The translations under genes and the position numbers were made by a program. Below the pieces are notes generated by a model. The model was not told where the DNA came from, ran no database searches, and was given only the letters and a program-made list of their open reading frames with translations. This document shows positions 43,923 to 53,290 of a stretch of DNA of 64,000 nt, in pieces. The stretch's first letter is position 1, and every line of letters begins with the position of its first letter. The DNA lies in contig JAAEZM010000001.1 of NCBI GenBank assembly GCA_018222865.1, positions 291,747 to 355,746 of the forward strand, written 5' to 3'. Origin of the DNA: Alphaproteobacteria bacterium. Its GTDB lineage: Bacteria; Pseudomonadota; Alphaproteobacteria; Caulobacterales; Maricaulaceae.

Positions 43923-46055
43923 TTATTGCGCCGGGATCGCAATGCTTGGCGCTTCCACAAACGGTCGAATGCCAAACTCCGGATAAATCTGCTCCGGATA
44001 ATAGAAACGCCCATCCGCAACGACCATGGAAATGGTTTTCACCTCACGGAAATCTGCGGTCGGGTCGCCCGGAACCAGGAAGAAGTCCGCCAACTTGCCC
44101 GGCTCGATTGAACCCAGCTCATCGCCAACACCGAGATAGTCAGCCATGCCCTGAGAGCCCCAGGCGAGGATCTCAGCAGGGCTCATCCCGATGCGCTGAT
44201 AGAGCTCCAGCTCGCGATGTTGATAGAAGCTGCCCCCCAGATCCGTTCCCGGAACCAGAAAGATACCGGCTTCATGCATCATGCGGACGGTTTCGAGAAC
44301 CTGATCGAAAGCGCCGCGATAATTCGCGTCATCCTCAGGCGTTTCGATGGCCGCCCAGGCACTCATGGCCTGTCGCTGAACAGATACCGGCATGTGATCA
44401 ATAAAATCGGCAACCCCAGGGGCTTGCTGGCCATTGCGTGACAGAAGCAGCGCCTCATGAATCGCGAGTGTCGGGTCAATCGACACGCCGCGCTCAGCCA
44501 TCGCATTGATGGTGTATTGCACCGGTTCAGATTGCAGATCGAGCGGCGGCAGACGGCGCAGCGCCGTCAGACGCAAAAGCGAGCGTGTGTCCTCACCTTC
44601 ATCAAGCACCCAGCCCAGCATGACCTGATTGATATGGGTCATCTCATCATAGCCGGCTTCAATCATCTGATTGGCCGTGGAGAAAGCCGGGACATGCCCT
44701 GTGACCCGAAGACCGCGCTCACGGGCCGCCTCGACCATGGCCGGAACCCACTCACCACTCATTGAGTTATAGATCTTGATCTGGTGGAAGACGCCCATAT
44801 CCGCATAGGTATGAACGGCAGCAACCGCTTCCTCCTCGGTTTCGACAATGATGCCGTTATTGGAGGAGAAGGGGCTGCGCCCCTCGATGAAACCGGATCG
44901 GAAAACCCGCGGACCGGCCATTTCGCCGGCCTCAATGCGCGCCACCAGAGCCGAGAGGACATCATTATTATTCCCCATATCGCGGACCCCGGTGATCCCG
45001 GCTGCGATATTGAGGAAGCCGGCCTGCTCGCCCATATGGCCATGCATGTCGTAAAGGCCCGGCACCAGCGTACCGCCATCGCCATCAATGAGAACCTCGC
45101 CGTCATTGGAGACATTGGCCGCATCGACAGAGACAATCCGCTGCCCCTCGACCAGCACAGAAACAGGCTCGGTCAGAGCCTCTGTCGCCGGGTCAAACAA
45201 ACGGACATCGCGGATGCGAACCGGGGCGTCATAATCGTGCGAGACACGGGCGAAGATTTCATTATAGCGCTCGGCAGCATAGCCCGCCGCCAGGCCACGC
45301 AAACGCTCATCATCGCCTTCATATCCGGCCTCGAGAATGGCAAATCCGGGTGAAATCACGCCGAAAAATGCCTGACCGTCCATCAGGAAATAGGTCGGAT
45401 TGAGATCGGTGCCTGAGAGCGCCCAAGCGGTCACGTCCCGGGCCGTATCGCCTTCACCAACCGAGATACGCTCGACCGGATCGATACGCAGAGATCCGTT
45501 CGGTATCGCCGCAAGCGAGAGATCCTCCGTCTGCATCAGCGCCCGAGCCAGAACGGCCAGCATGTAGGGGCTACCCTCCTGGGGCACATAAAAGGCTGGA
45601 TCGGTGATCACCGCTTCATGCTCGCCCGTGGTATCGCGCCAGCTCGCCTGATCGTCTTCAAAGCCGAAACTTTCATCCACTGCATTGCCGAATGTGGTGT
45701 TACCGGTGATCCGCCAGCCTGTCGGACGGCCACCCTCACCAAGCGTAATTTCCTCATCCAGAACCGGTCCACGGCCATTATTGGAGAAGGCAAAATCGAC
45801 GGAGTAGCCGGTCTCGCCTCGCGTTACTTCCAGCGCACCAATATCGGTACCGCCCACGAGAACGCGAAATTCTGCGGCCTCTTCCTCGAGCGTACGCCCT
45901 TCGAAGTAAACCGGATCAATTGATTGATTTTGCTCACTTTGCTGCGCAACATTTTGTGCAGCATTTTCTTCAGTTTCGCCAGTCGGCGAACAGGCGGAAA
46001 GGGCGAATACCCCCAGCGCCAATAGCGCGGATTGCGCCACTCGAATTACGGTCAT
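43923..46055 (-). CDS. amidohydrolase-family lipoprotein
   Basis: A 710-residue protein with a lipobox (Cys22 in LSACS). An N-terminal domain of about 300 residues of unknown type precedes an imidazolonepropionase/prolidase-like amidohydrolase barrel. Its metal motif HGH is at 338-340 (LVPGLYDMHGHMGEQ) and further His in VTGHVPAF (about 477) and a distal Asp-containing LVPGTDLGG. Family members hydrolyse amides or peptides, for example prolyl dipeptides, in the periplasm. Substrate unknown. It is probably monocistronic. Confidence 0.9.
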   Translation of the reverse strand: MTVIRVAQSALLALGVFALSACSPTGETEENAAQNVAQQSEQNQSIDPVYFEGRTLEEEAAEFRVLVGGTDIGALEVTRGETGYSVDFAFSNNGRGPVLDEEITLGEGGRPTGWRITGNTTFGNAVDESFGFEDDQASWRDTTGEHEAVITDPAFYVPQEGSPYMLAVLARALMQTEDLSLAAIPNGSLRIDPVERISVGEGDTARDVTAWALSGTDLNPTYFLMDGQAFFGVISPGFAILEAGYEGDDERLRGLAAGYAAERYNEIFARVSHDYDAPVRIRDVRLFDPATEALTEPVSVLVEGQRIVSVDAANVSNDGEVLIDGDGGTLVPGLYDMHGHMGEQAGFLNIAAGITGVRDMGNNNDVLSALVARIEAGEMAGPRVFRSGFIEGRSPFSSNNGIIVETEEEAVAAVHTYADMGVFHQIKIYNSMSGEWVPAMVEAARERGLRVTGHVPAFSTANQMIEAGYDEMTHINQVMLGWVLDEGEDTRSLLRLTALRRLPPLDLQSEPVQYTINAMAERGVSIDPTLAIHEALLLSRNGQQAPGVADFIDHMPVSVQRQAMSAWAAIETPEDDANYRGAFDQVLETVRMMHEAGIFLVPGTDLGGSFYQHRELELYQRIGMSPAEILAWGSQGMADYLGVGDELGSIEPGKLADFFLVPGDPTADFREVKTISMVVADGRFYYPEQIYPEFGIRPFVEAPSIAIPAQ

Positions 46056-46236
46056 GCGTTTCCCTCGACTTCATAGGTCGCGGGAAGACTAACGAGGTTT
46101 GTGCGCCTGTGCGACAGGCTTATGGATGCCGGCTTTTTCCAGCAGTCTGGCGAGATATTGAGAATAGGGATTGGGGGCGAGCCATAGCTGCGCTAAAGTT
46201 GTAGACGCCCCGCCGGGCGAAAAGGAGGCGATTTAC

Positions 46237-47688
46237 GTGCGTTTGGTTCCTGTTTTACGCCTCATGGCATTCTGCCTGATCCTGACCGGACTGATGATCT
46301 CGGGCCTGGCAGGCATGGCGCAGGACACAGCGCCACAGAACACACGCGTTCAGGTCCTGCCGCTGCGCGGCATTATCGGCCCGGCTACCGCCGCCTTTAT
46401 CACAGGCTCTATCGAGGAGGCGGAGCAGAGTGCGGATCTGGTGATCATCGAAATGGATACGCCGGGCGGGCTGGTCGATGCGATGCGCGACATCAATCAG
46501 TCAATCCTGAACACACCCTTGCCGGTGGTGGTCTATGTCTCGCCAGCCGGTGCCCGCGCCACAAGCGCCGGCGTCTTTATTCTCTATGCCAGCCACATCG
46601 CCGCCATGGCACCGGGAACAACGGTTGGCGCGGCCACACCTGTCAGCATGGGGCCCATGCCGACCACTCCGGAACCCGCTCAGCCTTATCAGCCGGGCGA
46701 GCCGGGATCCGACACGCCGGTCGACAGCCCCCAGGATAATGAAACCAGCGGTGACACACCCGCCCGCCAGCCAGCCTCGTCGAATGAGCAGGCCATGCGC
46801 AATAAGGCGGTCAATGACAGCGTGGCCGCCATTCGAAGCCTGGCGGAATTGCGATCTCGCAATGCAGATTGGGCCGAAGCCGCCGTGCGCGACGGGGTCA
46901 GCCTGACCGCACAGGACGCGCTGGAGATGGGCGTTGTGGAAGTCTATGCCCGCGATCTGGAAGATCTCTTGGCTCAGATAGATGGCTATGAAGTCAGCAT
47001 GGCGAGTGGTGACCGTGTGCGCCTTAGTACCCAGAACACCAGTATCGAGCGGATAGAGCCGGGTTTCGCGCAGCAATTACTGGCCATTATCACCAATCCC
47101 AATATCGCATTTTTGCTGATCAATATCGGCTTCATCGGCCTGCTCGCATCTTTCTATAACGGGCTGGAGCCGGTGACGCTTCTGGCCGGGGTGATCTGTC
47201 TCATCGTCGGATTTTACGGTCTCAATACCCTGCCGGTGAATTATGCGGGCGCAGCTTTGATCTTGATCGGGCTTGGCCTGTTGATCGCGGAGGCCTTCAT
47301 CGCCTCCTACGGGCTTCTGGCGCTTTCCGGCATTATTATCTTTGCTTTCGGCGCGCTCATGCTGGTCGATAGCGATGTCGAGGCCCTGCGAATAGACTGG
47401 CGGCTGATTGCCGGGATGACGGCGGGAATGGGCGCTTTGACCTTCGCCATCGTCACCTACGGCCTCGCCGCGCAAACACGCAAGGTCACAACCGGGCCTG
47501 AAGGCTTGGTCGGCATGACCGGCGATGTCCTGGAATGGCAAAGCGGGCGCGGCTTCGTCCATGTCGATGGTGAACGCTGGGCAGCGCGGTCCAGCGATAC
47601 GCTCAGCGCAGGCGACCGCATCAAGGTAACAGCCGTGCGCGGGCTCGAATTGACGGTGAAGAAATCCACGCGCAACTCGGCACTCTAA
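46237..47688 (+). CDS. nfeD: NfeD-family membrane serine protease (ClpP-like)
   Basis: About 483 residues from a GTG chosen because AAGGAGG lies 8 bp upstream; the longer frame lacks a signal. A signal peptide leads to a ClpP-class serine protease domain (about 35-250), with TPGGLVDAMRDI and the SPAGARATSAG nucleophile Ser region (about 108-118). Four to five membrane segments (about 290-410) and a C-terminal OB-fold (about 425-480) follow. A Pro/Ser/Asp-rich insertion (about 150-190) interrupts the protease domain. Forms the classic pair with the slipin gene 9 bp downstream. Confidence 0.93.
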   Translation: MRLVPVLRLMAFCLILTGLMISGLAGMAQDTAPQNTRVQVLPLRGIIGPATAAFITGSIEEAEQSADLVIIEMDTPGGLVDAMRDINQSILNTPLPVVVYVSPAGARATSAGVFILYASHIAAMAPGTTVGAATPVSMGPMPTTPEPAQPYQPGEPGSDTPVDSPQDNETSGDTPARQPASSNEQAMRNKAVNDSVAAIRSLAELRSRNADWAEAAVRDGVSLTAQDALEMGVVEVYARDLEDLLAQIDGYEVSMASGDRVRLSTQNTSIERIEPGFAQQLLAIITNPNIAFLLINIGFIGLLASFYNGLEPVTLLAGVICLIVGFYGLNTLPVNYAGAALILIGLGLLIAEAFIASYGLLALSGIIIFAFGALMLVDSDVEALRIDWRLIAGMTAGMGALTFAIVTYGLAAQTRKVTTGPEGLVGMTGDVLEWQSGRGFVHVDGERWAARSSDTLSAGDRIKVTAVRGLELTVKKSTRNSAL

Positions 47689-47697
47689 GGAAGGTCA

Positions 47698-48480
47698 TTG
47701 AACATGCTGCAAGACATTGGTTTCAACTTCGGCCTCATCATCGGCCTCGCGACAATAGTGATCGCCTTCTTGTCGGCGGCAATCAAAATCCTGCGGGAAT
47801 ATGAGCGGGGCGTTGTCTTCACCCTGGGTCGCTATACCGGCACGACCGGGCCGGGCCTGGTCATCCTGATCCCCTATATCCAGCAAATGGTCCGGGTTGA
47901 TATGCGGATCTTCGCAGAGGATGTGCCGACCCAGGATGTGATCTCCCAGGATAATGTCTCCGTCCAGGTCAATGCCGTGCTCTATTACCGCGTGGTGGAA
48001 GCCGACAAAGCGATCAACAAGGTGGCGGATTTCCGCATGGCGACCAGCCAGCTGGCGCAGACCACGCTGCGCTCCGTCCTCGGCAAGCATGATCTCGACG
48101 AAATGCTGGCCGAGCGCGATCAACTCAATCAGGACATCCAGCAAATCCTCGACAGCCAGACAGATGCCTGGGGGATCAAGGTGACCAATGTGGAGATCAA
48201 ACATGTCGATCTCGACACGTCCATGGTCCGCGCGATCGCTCGCCAGGCGGAAGCTGAGCGCGAACGTCGCGCCAAGGTGATCTCCGCGGAAGGCGAGTTC
48301 CAGGCTTCGCAAAAACTCGCCGATGCCGCCAAAGTCCTCGGCACCGAGGATGGCGCGCTGCAGCTTCGTTATATGAGCACGCTGCAGCAGCTTGGCCTGC
48401 AACAAGGCTCCAACACCGTCGTCTTCCCGATGCCCATCGATTTGCTCAACAAGCTGACCGGGGAGACGAAGAAGGAGTAG
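47698..48480 (+). CDS. slipin (stomatin/prohibitin family) membrane protein
   Basis: A 260-residue SPFH protein: N-terminal membrane hairpin (about 10-32), then a SPFH domain starting [15 protein letters not shown] (about 35-49), and a C-terminal coiled coil rich in Ala/Glu/Arg (about 175-215). Slipins organise membrane microdomains; the neighbouring NfeD protease cleaves the C-terminal region of its partner in archaea. Nine bp separate the two genes. Good ribosome-binding site AAGGAAGG. Confidence 0.95.
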   Translation: MNMLQDIGFNFGLIIGLATIVIAFLSAAIKILREYERGVVFTLGRYTGTTGPGLVILIPYIQQMVRVDMRIFAEDVPTQDVISQDNVSVQVNAVLYYRVVEADKAINKVADFRMATSQLAQTTLRSVLGKHDLDEMLAERDQLNQDIQQILDSQTDAWGIKVTNVEIKHVDLDTSMVRAIARQAEAERERRAKVISAEGEFQASQKLADAAKVLGTEDGALQLRYMSTLQQLGLQQGSNTVVFPMPIDLLNKLTGETKKE

Positions 48481-48528
48481 GGCGTCCAAACCCTTCCAGC
48501 CCGGGCCGAACGCTTCTAACCTTGCCCG

Positions 48529-49554
48529 ATGGCGCATATATCGACCCTTTTCGTTCACAAGCTGGCCGATCTGTTCGGCTCGCAAGCAGACGCAGAAGGC
48601 CTGGCACTGCGGCGCAAGATATTCGCTGCAGCGGGCGTGGGTCAGGGCGACAGCGATGAGCCGCCCAAAACCATTGCGGCCAGCACTTTCTTTGAAACCC
48701 TTGAACGCTTGACGCAGGAGGCCCCTGATGGCCGCTCTGCGGGTGTGCGTCTTGGGGCGATCATGCGCTGCGATGATTACGGCCCTTTCGGCCTCGCCTT
48801 TAAGTCCGCGCCGGATCTGCTCGGCTCATTCTCCCGGGTTGAACGCTATGGCCGTGTGGTGACGAGCGTCGCGAACTATACGGTTGATCAACGCCCCGCC
48901 GGGACGTTCATGGCGATCACGCCAGGCGACAACACCCGGCTGGGTCAACGCATGACCAATGAGCTGGCGATTGCCGCAGGCACAGCCCTGTGCCGCGAAG
49001 TCAGCCAGCACCCTTTTTCTCCCAAGGCGGTCTATTTCTCTCATGAACGGCCCGCAGACCTGTCCGCCTTCACCGCGCATTTTGAATGCCCGCTCCATTT
49101 CGGTGCCGACCGCGACGGGTTTGAAATTGCTGACGCCGAGCTGCGCGCCGGCAATCGTCTGGGCGATGACGGGCTGGCCCGTTTCTTCGACACGGTGCTC
49201 GACAAGGAACTCGCGGAATTCGTCGATGAGACAAGGCTGGATCAAAAAGTCTGTTCGGAGATCTCCAGGGCCCTCAGCCAGGGCGTTCCGGTGATCTCCG
49301 AGGTCGCGGCACGGCTGGGGATGAGCGGGCGCACATTACAAAGGCGGCTGGCGGAAGACGGGCATGTCTATCAGGACCTGGTCGAAATCACGCGGCGCAA
49401 ACTGGCCGAACGTCTGCTCACCCAGACAGATTTCGCGATTGCCGAGATCGCCTTCCTGACCGGCTATTCCGAACAAAGCACCTTCTCGCGCGCGTTCAAG
49501 CGTCTGAGCGGCCAGACACCCGCCAGTTTCCGCCGTCAGGACATGCTGAACTAA
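48529..49554 (+). CDS. AraC-family transcriptional regulator (Arabinose_bd type)
   Basis: A 341-residue regulator with an N-terminal effector domain (about 20-210, Arabinose_bd/OruR-like) and a C-terminal double helix-turn-helix (about 245-340: VAARLGMSGRTLQRRLAEDG and IAFLTGYSEQSTFSRAFKRL). Family members activate catabolic or virulence genes in response to small ligands. It lies 99 bp before the NmrA-like gene on the same strand and is its most likely regulator. Confidence 0.9.
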   Translation: MAHISTLFVHKLADLFGSQADAEGLALRRKIFAAAGVGQGDSDEPPKTIAASTFFETLERLTQEAPDGRSAGVRLGAIMRCDDYGPFGLAFKSAPDLLGSFSRVERYGRVVTSVANYTVDQRPAGTFMAITPGDNTRLGQRMTNELAIAAGTALCREVSQHPFSPKAVYFSHERPADLSAFTAHFECPLHFGADRDGFEIADAELRAGNRLGDDGLARFFDTVLDKELAEFVDETRLDQKVCSEISRALSQGVPVISEVAARLGMSGRTLQRRLAEDGHVYQDLVEITRRKLAERLLTQTDFAIAEIAFLTGYSEQSTFSRAFKRLSGQTPASFRRQDMLN

Positions 49555-49653
49555 ACTTGGCACGCCCTGCCAAACCCCTGTCGCGCGCGGCCAAGACCAT
49601 GCCGGGAGCTGAGGGCTAATCCATACGCGTCTTAAACGCGATGGAGAAATGCC

Positions 49654-50490
49654 ATGTCTTCCCAACCAATTCTGGTCACCGGCGCGACCGGCAAGACCGG
49701 TTCGCGGATTGTCTCAAAACTGCGCTCACGCGGCTATACGGTGCGGCCCGGTTCTCGATCCTCGATCATCCCGTTCGACTGGGATGCACCAGAAACCTGG
49801 GCCGATGCGCTGTCAGGCGTTGCGGCTGTTTATGTCTGCTTCCAACCGGACTTCGCCTTTCCCGGCGCCCTTGAAACACTGGCGGCCTTCGCTCAGGCGG
49901 CCTGTGAAGCGGGGATAGCCCGCGCTGTCATGCTCACAGGGCGCGGCGAACCCCATGCCCTGCGCGGCGAAGCCATTCTTCGCGAAGCCGGTTTTGCAAC
50001 GACGATTTTACGGTCCGCCTGGTTCGCGCAGAATTTTTCGGAAGGTTCACTGCGTGATGCCGTCCTGGACGGCGTCCTTGCCCTGCCCGGCGGAGATATC
50101 CGTGAACCCATCATCGATCTGGATGATCTCGCGGATGTTGCCGTGGCCTCGCTCACCGAGCCGGGGCATGAGGGCCAGGTCTATGAGCTCACTGGCCCGC
50201 GCCTGCTGAGCTTTGCGGAAGCTGCGGAAATCCTCTCCCAGGCGAGCGGACGGCGCGTCACGCATCTGCCGGTCTCCTTCGACGACTTCCACGCCCATCT
50301 GGCGAAGAGCGCCGGCGAACCTTTCGCCAGAACTGTCACCGATATCGCCCGGGAAACCTTCGATGGCCGCAATGCCCACGTGACCGGCGGGGTGGAACGC
50401 GCGCTCGGGCGCTCACCCCGCGATTTTGCCGATTTCGCCGCGCGCGCGGCGAAGGACGGCGCTTGGGCAGCGCTTCCGGCCTGCCCCTGA
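49654..50490 (+). CDS. NmrA-like NAD(P)-binding protein
   Basis: A 278-residue atypical SDR with the Rossmann loop TGATGKTG (about 9-16) but no Tyr-x3-Lys catalytic pair, as in NmrA/quinone reductase-2 type proteins. It may sense the redox state or reduce a quinone-like substrate. RBS GGAGA. It is followed after 30 bp by the DUF4345-like gene, and the two share a strand with the AraC gene. Confidence 0.87.
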   Translation: MSSQPILVTGATGKTGSRIVSKLRSRGYTVRPGSRSSIIPFDWDAPETWADALSGVAAVYVCFQPDFAFPGALETLAAFAQAACEAGIARAVMLTGRGEPHALRGEAILREAGFATTILRSAWFAQNFSEGSLRDAVLDGVLALPGGDIREPIIDLDDLADVAVASLTEPGHEGQVYELTGPRLLSFAEAAEILSQASGRRVTHLPVSFDDFHAHLAKSAGEPFARTVTDIARETFDGRNAHVTGGVERALGRSPRDFADFAARAAKDGAWAALPACP

Positions 50491-50520
50491 CTTCCCACTC
50501 CGATCCGAAAGGACTTCATT

Positions 50521-50964
50521 ATGAAAACGACCTGGTATCAAAAACTCATTCTCGGCCTTGCCGGTCTCGCCGCCCTGGTGATCGGCCTGATGATCACCTT
50601 TGCCCCCCACACCTTCTACGCCAGCTATGGGCTGAGCCTGGGCGAAAGCCCCGATTTGCTCAGCGAGCTGCGTGCACCGGGCGCTAATCTCGCAGCCCTA
50701 GGCGTGATCATACTGGTCGGTGTTTTCCGCGCAGGCTTCGCGCCGGTCTCGGCCCTGATCGCTCAAACGCTGTTTCTCGCCTACGCGTTCGGCCGAACCG
50801 TCAGCGTGATGATGGACGGCATGCCCAGCGATGGGATTTTCCAGGCGCTCATCATCGAGCTTGTGATCGGGGGATTGTGTCTGGCGCTCTTTTATCGCCG
50901 CCCGGGCGTGACCCGACCAGCTGACAGCCCGGCGCGCCGTTGCCGCAAACCACGACAAGCCTGA
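50521..50964 (+). CDS. DUF4345-like small membrane protein
   Basis: A 147-residue protein with four membrane segments (about 8-28, 54-74, 77-95, 102-124) and the APHTFYASYGL...LLSELRAPGA segment typical of DUF4345. A basic C-terminal tail (PARRCRKPRQ) ends it. Function unknown. Strong AAAGGA site upstream. Probably cotranscribed with the NmrA-like gene. Confidence 0.82.
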   Translation: MKTTWYQKLILGLAGLAALVIGLMITFAPHTFYASYGLSLGESPDLLSELRAPGANLAALGVIILVGVFRAGFAPVSALIAQTLFLAYAFGRTVSVMMDGMPSDGIFQALIIELVIGGLCLALFYRRPGVTRPADSPARRCRKPRQA

Positions 50965-51007
50965 TCGACAACCTCACAAATCGACCCGCGCGGGCAATCC
51001 TCTGCCC

Positions 51008-51205
51008 GTGCGGGCTGGACGGGAAAGCGCCCTCAAGCGCTCTGCTCCCATACTTTTGACCATCAGCCTGGGACTTGGCCTCTACTTCATGGCCAAGGAA
51101 GTCCTCTTCCTGAGCGAGCTTCACGCGCTCCGTCCGGCCATGATGAGCCTGGCGATGACCTTGCTCGCCACGCTCACCTTTAATGGCCTGAAAAACGCTA
51201 GCTGA
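51008..51205 (+). CDS. possible small membrane protein
   Basis: A 65-codon frame from a GTG with no good ribosome-binding site. It predicts two membrane segments (about 13-31 and 42-60) with a basic N-terminus. It overlaps the stop of the convergent SDR gene by eight bases. No family recognised; may be a chance frame. Confidence 0.35.
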   Translation: MRAGRESALKRSAPILLTISLGLGLYFMAKEVLFLSELHALRPAMMSLAMTLLATLTFNGLKNAS

Positions 51206-51986
51206 TCCCGCCGCCACCGCCGCGGGCATGGGTGACGCCGCCATCAACGGCGAGAGTCGAGCCGCAGACATAATCGCCGGCTTTGGACGCCAGGAAGATG
51301 GCGGCACCCGCCATGTCTTCCGGCACACCGACGCGGCCGGAGGGAACGTGCTGGGCCACAAGATCGGCATGGTCTGCCGCGACACGGTTCATCTTTGACG
51401 GGAAGGCGCCCGGCGCGATGGCCGAGACGATGATATTATCCTTGGCCAATTCCAGCGCCATGCGCTTGGTCAGATGGATGATGCCCGCCTTGGAGGCGGA
51501 ATAGGAATAGGCCTGGATCATATTGATGGAGAGACCATCAATCGAACCAATATTGATCACCTTGGAGGGTTTTTCCGGCGTACCGCGCGATTTCAGCGCC
51601 TGGAACAGCGCCTGGGTCAAAAAGAAGGGCGTTTTGACATTCAGGTCCATGACCTTGTCCCAGCCGCTTTCCGGGAACTCCTCAAACGGCGCTTCCCAGG
51701 CCGCGCCGGCATTATTGACCAGAATGTCCAGACCATCTTCGTGTTTGAGATATTCTGCCGCGAGCGCTTTCGCGCCATCCGCTCCCGAGGCGTCGCCGGG
51801 CAGGGCGATACACGTGCCAAACTCCGACAGGCGTTCCGCCGTCGCCAGACAATCGGGCGCCTTGCGCGAGGTGATGTAGACCTTCACGCCAGCCTTCACA
51901 TATCCCTCGGCGATCATCTCGCCAATGCCGCGCGAGCCGCCGGTGATGAGCGCCGTGCGCCCCTCAAGTGAGAACAGATTTTCCAT
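51198..51986 (-). CDS. short-chain dehydrogenase/reductase, RhlG-like
   Basis: A 262-residue SDR: TGGSRGIG (about 15-22), NNAG (about 91-94), catalytic Ser in NIGSIDGL, Tyr and Lys in YSYSASKAG. The start SLEGRTALITGGSRGIGE and PGAFPSKM segment resemble RhlG and other beta-ketoacyl-type reductases. It ends in an unusual Gly-rich tail (ARGGGGGIS). Substrate unknown. Single gene with its own promoter region upstream. Confidence 0.9.
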   Translation of the reverse strand: MENLFSLEGRTALITGGSRGIGEMIAEGYVKAGVKVYITSRKAPDCLATAERLSEFGTCIALPGDASGADGAKALAAEYLKHEDGLDILVNNAGAAWEAPFEEFPESGWDKVMDLNVKTPFFLTQALFQALKSRGTPEKPSKVINIGSIDGLSINMIQAYSYSASKAGIIHLTKRMALELAKDNIIVSAIAPGAFPSKMNRVAADHADLVAQHVPSGRVGVPEDMAGAAIFLASKAGDYVCGSTLAVDGGVTHARGGGGGIS

Positions 51987-52076
51987 TTATCGACTTCCCC
52001 TTTGGCGCCTTTACGGAGCCTTTGATTTCATTGATGCGTTAGGGGTAACGAGCCGGAACAGACCTGTCGAGAGGCG

Positions 52077-52568
52077 CTAGCCGATCAAAGGCCCGCATGT
52101 CGCGCGGACCGGTTCGCCGTCAACCATCACAATATCAAGATCCCGTGGCCCGAGGATGTGAAACTGGGTCTGGAAGTAATACTGGCCCGTGGGCTGCCCC
52201 GTCTCATCGAGCCAATCGATCCGAACCTGCCGCGCTTCACCATAAATCCGCACGCGATAACCCACCAGGATCTCTTCCGGCGGTGCCCCGAGACGGGCTT
52301 GCATCGCATCACGATGCCAGGGCGGGATGAAAGCGTTGAGCGAGGCCCGGTCGCGATAATCGGCCAGCGAGTTCAAAAACACCCGCCCACGGACAACGCC
52401 CGATCCGCACACATCCATCTCCACCCAGACCGGACCGACGGACAGGGCTGGCTGCGCTGTCGATAATTCGATCACATCATGGGCCGACAAGGCTTCGTCC
52501 TGCGCCTTGGCCGGGCTCGGCAGGGCGAGGAAAAGAATGAGGCAGACAAAAAACACGATGCGCGACAT
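52077..52568 (-). CDS. secreted protein, unknown
   Basis: A 163-residue protein with a signal peptide (1-23, SPAKA cleavage). The mature part has conserved-looking FLNSLADYRDRASLNAFI and Tyr-rich strands near the end (GQYYFQTQFHILGPRDLDIV). Two cysteines (about 49 and 158). No family recognised. The ATG at 52568 has GGAGAG upstream; the frame is open further up only by overlap with the NYN fragment. Confidence 0.75.
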   Translation of the reverse strand: MSRIVFFVCLILFLALPSPAKAQDEALSAHDVIELSTAQPALSVGPVWVEMDVCGSGVVRGRVFLNSLADYRDRASLNAFIPPWHRDAMQARLGAPPEEILVGYRVRIYGEARQVRIDWLDETGQPTGQYYFQTQFHILGPRDLDIVMVDGEPVRATCGPLIG

Positions 52569-52591
52569 GAGGGCTCTCCGGCTTGAGCCTA

Positions 52592-52786
52592 CTAATCTAG
52601 GACAGTGATACGTCGCGAACATGACGGGCGGGGCTTTATCCGCGCGGTGAACAGCTCCACCCTGATGATGTTGTTGCGCGGCAAGAGATTCGACATCAAG
52701 GCGCTGAGGTCGAGCCATTTATAATCGGTGCCCTTCAGGGCGCCATAATAAAGAGTGAAGTCGTCGATATAGACATAGGTGCGCAT
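52592..52786 (-). pseudogene. truncated NYN (PIN-like nuclease) domain protein
   Basis: A 64-codon frame. Residues 1-54 match the N-terminus of NYN/LabA-DUF88 proteins (MRTYVYIDDFTLYYGALKG, then WLDLSALMSNLLPRNNIIRV and FTARIKPRP). The family Gly-Phe-Asn of YIDGFNLYYG is changed to Asp-Phe-Thr here. The match stops abruptly and the last ten codons are unrelated; the rest of the roughly 170-180 residue family protein, with its other acidic residues, is missing. A gene broken at about position 52625. Confidence 0.75.
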
Positions 52787-52791
52787 AAAGC

Positions 52792-52812
52792 AAAGGCTCC
52801 CGAAGGAGCCTT
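52792..52812 (-). terminator. hairpin directly upstream of the NYN fragment
   Basis: AAGGCTCC / GGAGCCTT 8-bp stem with a tetraloop; on the minus strand it reads AAGGCTCC TTCG GGAGCCTT followed by TGCTTT and the ATG. Terminator-like, and would isolate the fragment from upstream transcription. Confidence 0.6.
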
Positions 52813-53199
52813 GCGCCCGACTGACGAAGCAGGCCGGGGGAGTTGCCTCTATAAAGGCGCCAGTGTTTCAGTTCGTCAATGAGCAGTGTTTGCCCACACG
52901 ATATGCACCTAATGGCTGCATGACATTCGCCGCTTTCCAAGTGGGACACTGCTTAAGCTCCACATGGCTTTTGCGGAGCGGATCCGGCGACTGGATGCTG
53001 AACATTGGGATGGGCAGGATGCCGAGGCGCGAGAATCCCTCGTCTGAGCCGTCCTCTCCTATGCCCCCAATCCCCGCCCAGCGCTTACGCGCCTATACTC
53101 CCCCTGGCTCTTTCTCAGATGTGGTTGATCGGCGCGGGCGCGATATAGCGGCGCGTTGTCAGGACAGGTATCAGTGAGCCAGGACAGGTGAGGTAGAGG

Positions 53200-53290
53200 G
53201 CGTGTGCCGGGAGCGTGTGCCGGTAGCGAATACCTGGATCATGTGCCAGGAGCATGTGCCAGGAGCATGTGCCAGGAGCAAGTGCCAGGC
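53200..53290. repeat. 13-bp tandem repeat (minisatellite), seven units
   Basis: Seven head-to-tail 13-bp units, consensus GCATGTGCCAGGA. Units 5 and 6 are identical; unit 4 differs only in its first base; units 1 and 2 have GCGTGTGCCGG; unit 3 is most diverged (GCGAATACCTGGA). The period is not a multiple of three, so it is non-coding. Confidence 0.92.

Noticed and set aside
53200-53290. Repeat block considered as a CRISPR array.
   Set aside because: Units are contiguous without unique spacers, only 13 bp long, and no cas gene is nearby.
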